Positions 6,147 through 6,886 of a stretch of 6,886 bases of DNA are shown piece after piece (the stretch's first letter is position 1; the number at the start of each line of letters is the position of its first letter). The position numbers were made by a program, and so were the translations under genes. The notes beneath the pieces were generated by a model that was not told the origin of the DNA, ran no database searches, and saw only the letters and a list, made by a program, of their open reading frames with translations. This DNA comes from Nitrospinota bacterium (lineage in GTDB: Bacteria; UBA8248). The stretch is taken from positions 1-6,886 of the forward strand of contig JAPYQX010000160.1 of assembly GCA_029937135.1 (NCBI GenBank), in the 5' to 3' direction.

Positions 6147-6886
6147 TCACGGGTTAACTTTTGTGGCAAGGAACATTCGTGCGATGTCCTGAAGAAGACC
6201 GCCCATCCGCTGGCTTTCGGCCTCAAGGGCGGGGGCGACTCCGTTCTCGCGAATCGCATCGCTCGTCACCGGGCCGATCGAGGCCGTGGCGACGCTTTCG
6301 TTCAGGGCGGCGGCCAACTCCTCGGCCCGGCCCATCTCGTCCGCGGCGATGAATAGATTATTCACCGCGGGGGGACTGGTGAATGTGATGGCGTCGATTC
6401 CGCCACCGAGTAGGCGGCCGATCAGGCGGGTGACGGCCTCCGGGTCCTCGGGTGGAAGTATCCGGTAGGGGGAGCCGTGAATAAGCCGCACCCCGTAGGG
6501 GGCGAGAGCCCGGGGAAGGGCGTCCGGCATCTCTCCCGGTGTTTGGATGAATACCTTTGTGCCGTTCACTCTGGCTTCGGTTAGCGAGGCGATGACGCCC
6601 TCGGTGGTTCCCGGCTCGGCCTGGATGTCGGGGGGGCGGCCGCCCTCCCTGAGCGCCCGGAGGGCCTTTCTTCCCCTGGAAAGGACCCTGGCGGCCTTGA
6701 GGCTCTCGATATAGGCTTCGCTTTCACCGAGCTTACCGGCGATCTCGAACAGAGTTCTGGCGCCCACCCCGGTATAGAAAACCGCCCAGTCCACTCCCTC
6801 GGCAACTTCCCTGACCAGGCGCTCGGCCTCTTGAACCGAATCCTCGAGGCGAAGGCTAACTGTCGAGACGATATAGGGCTCTCCAC
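6147..6886 (-). CDS. hemD: Uroporphyrinogen-III synthase (HemD), N-terminus outside the window
   Basis: The frame is open from the window end to the TGA at 6147-6149, giving 245 visible residues. The GTG at 6792-6794 is internal, because HemD-like sequence continues upstream (GEPYIVSTVSLRLEDSVQEA). HemD closes hydroxymethylbilane to uroporphyrinogen III in the cytoplasm, the branch point to heme, siroheme and B12. Sequence conservation in this family is low, but its landmarks are here: VDWAVFYTGVGARTLFE (31-47), the TSPPAVNNLF segment of the second domain (about 169-178), IGPVTSDAIRENG (203-215) and the closing MGGLLQDI (227-234). Perhaps 30-50 residues of the N-terminus are missing, and an N-terminal fusion to a uroporphyrinogen methyltransferase cannot be ruled out. 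The position just upstream of a siroheme enzyme and a CbiX chelatase supports a role in supplying siroheme. Confidence 0.85.
   Translation of the reverse strand, partial: GEPYIVSTVSLRLEDSVQEAERLVREVAEGVDWAVFYTGVGARTLFEIAGKLGESEAYIESLKAARVLSRGRKALRALREGGRPPDIQAEPGTTEGVIASLTEARVNGTKVFIQTPGEMPDALPRALAPYGVRLIHGSPYRILPPEDPEAVTRLIGRLLGGGIDAITFTSPPAVNNLFIAADEMGRAEELAAALNESVATASIGPVTSDAIRENGVAPALEAESQRMGGLLQDIARMFLATKVNP

Noticed and set aside
6080..6259. A 60-residue N-terminal extension of the reductase, possibly a targeting peptide.
   Set aside because: It overlaps hemD, lacks a signal-peptide pattern, and a strong ribosome site precedes the internal ATG at 6079.

Overview
The window is GC-rich (roughly 60 % by eye) bacterial chromosomal DNA with dense gene packing. 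It holds two convergent gene groups that meet at a strong hairpin near position 2770. I see no rRNA, tRNA, insertion sequence, CRISPR array or phage gene. The gene content (ferredoxin-type siroheme reductase, stand-alone small CbiX, many Gfo/Idh/MocA oxidoreductases) fits a free-living GC-rich proteobacterium or a related uncultured phylum, but nothing here fixes the lineage.

Plus-strand group (1-2723): the C-terminal part of a Gfo/Idh/MocA-family NAD(P)-dependent oxidoreductase that begins before the window; a complete tandem paralogue of it (676-1803, about 76 % identical over the shared 198 residues); a small single-domain cupin (1840-2244); and a MaoC-like hot-dog hydratase (2268-2723). 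Gaps are 51, 36 and 23 nt and all genes point the same way, so this looks like one transcript. The enzyme classes (sugar- or polyol-type dehydrogenase, cupin, enoyl hydratase-like) suggest a small catabolic cluster, but the substrate cannot be read from the sequence.

Minus-strand group (6886 down to 2795): a uroporphyrinogen-III synthase (hemD, N-terminus outside the window), a 600-residue siroheme/[4Fe-4S] nitrite or sulfite reductase, a small CbiX-type sirohydrochlorin chelatase whose start overlaps the reductase stop by 13 nt, and a 10-TM EamA/DMT transporter. The first three form a logical unit: HemD makes the tetrapyrrole precursor, CbiX inserts the metal to finish siroheme, and the reductase uses siroheme. 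The methyltransferase/dehydrogenase steps between uroporphyrinogen III and sirohydrochlorin are not in the window; they could lie upstream or be fused to the unseen N-terminus of HemD. The transporter sits last, 64 nt after cbiX, and may be co-transcribed.

The most interesting points are the Tyr/Cys pair in the reductase that matches the cross-linked pair known from Mycobacterium tuberculosis NirA (a hint of sulfite rather than nitrite as substrate), the missing catalytic-type Asp in both tandem oxidoreductases, and a 10-bp tandem repeat just inside the TTG-started transporter gene. I do not see a clearly novel biological system.
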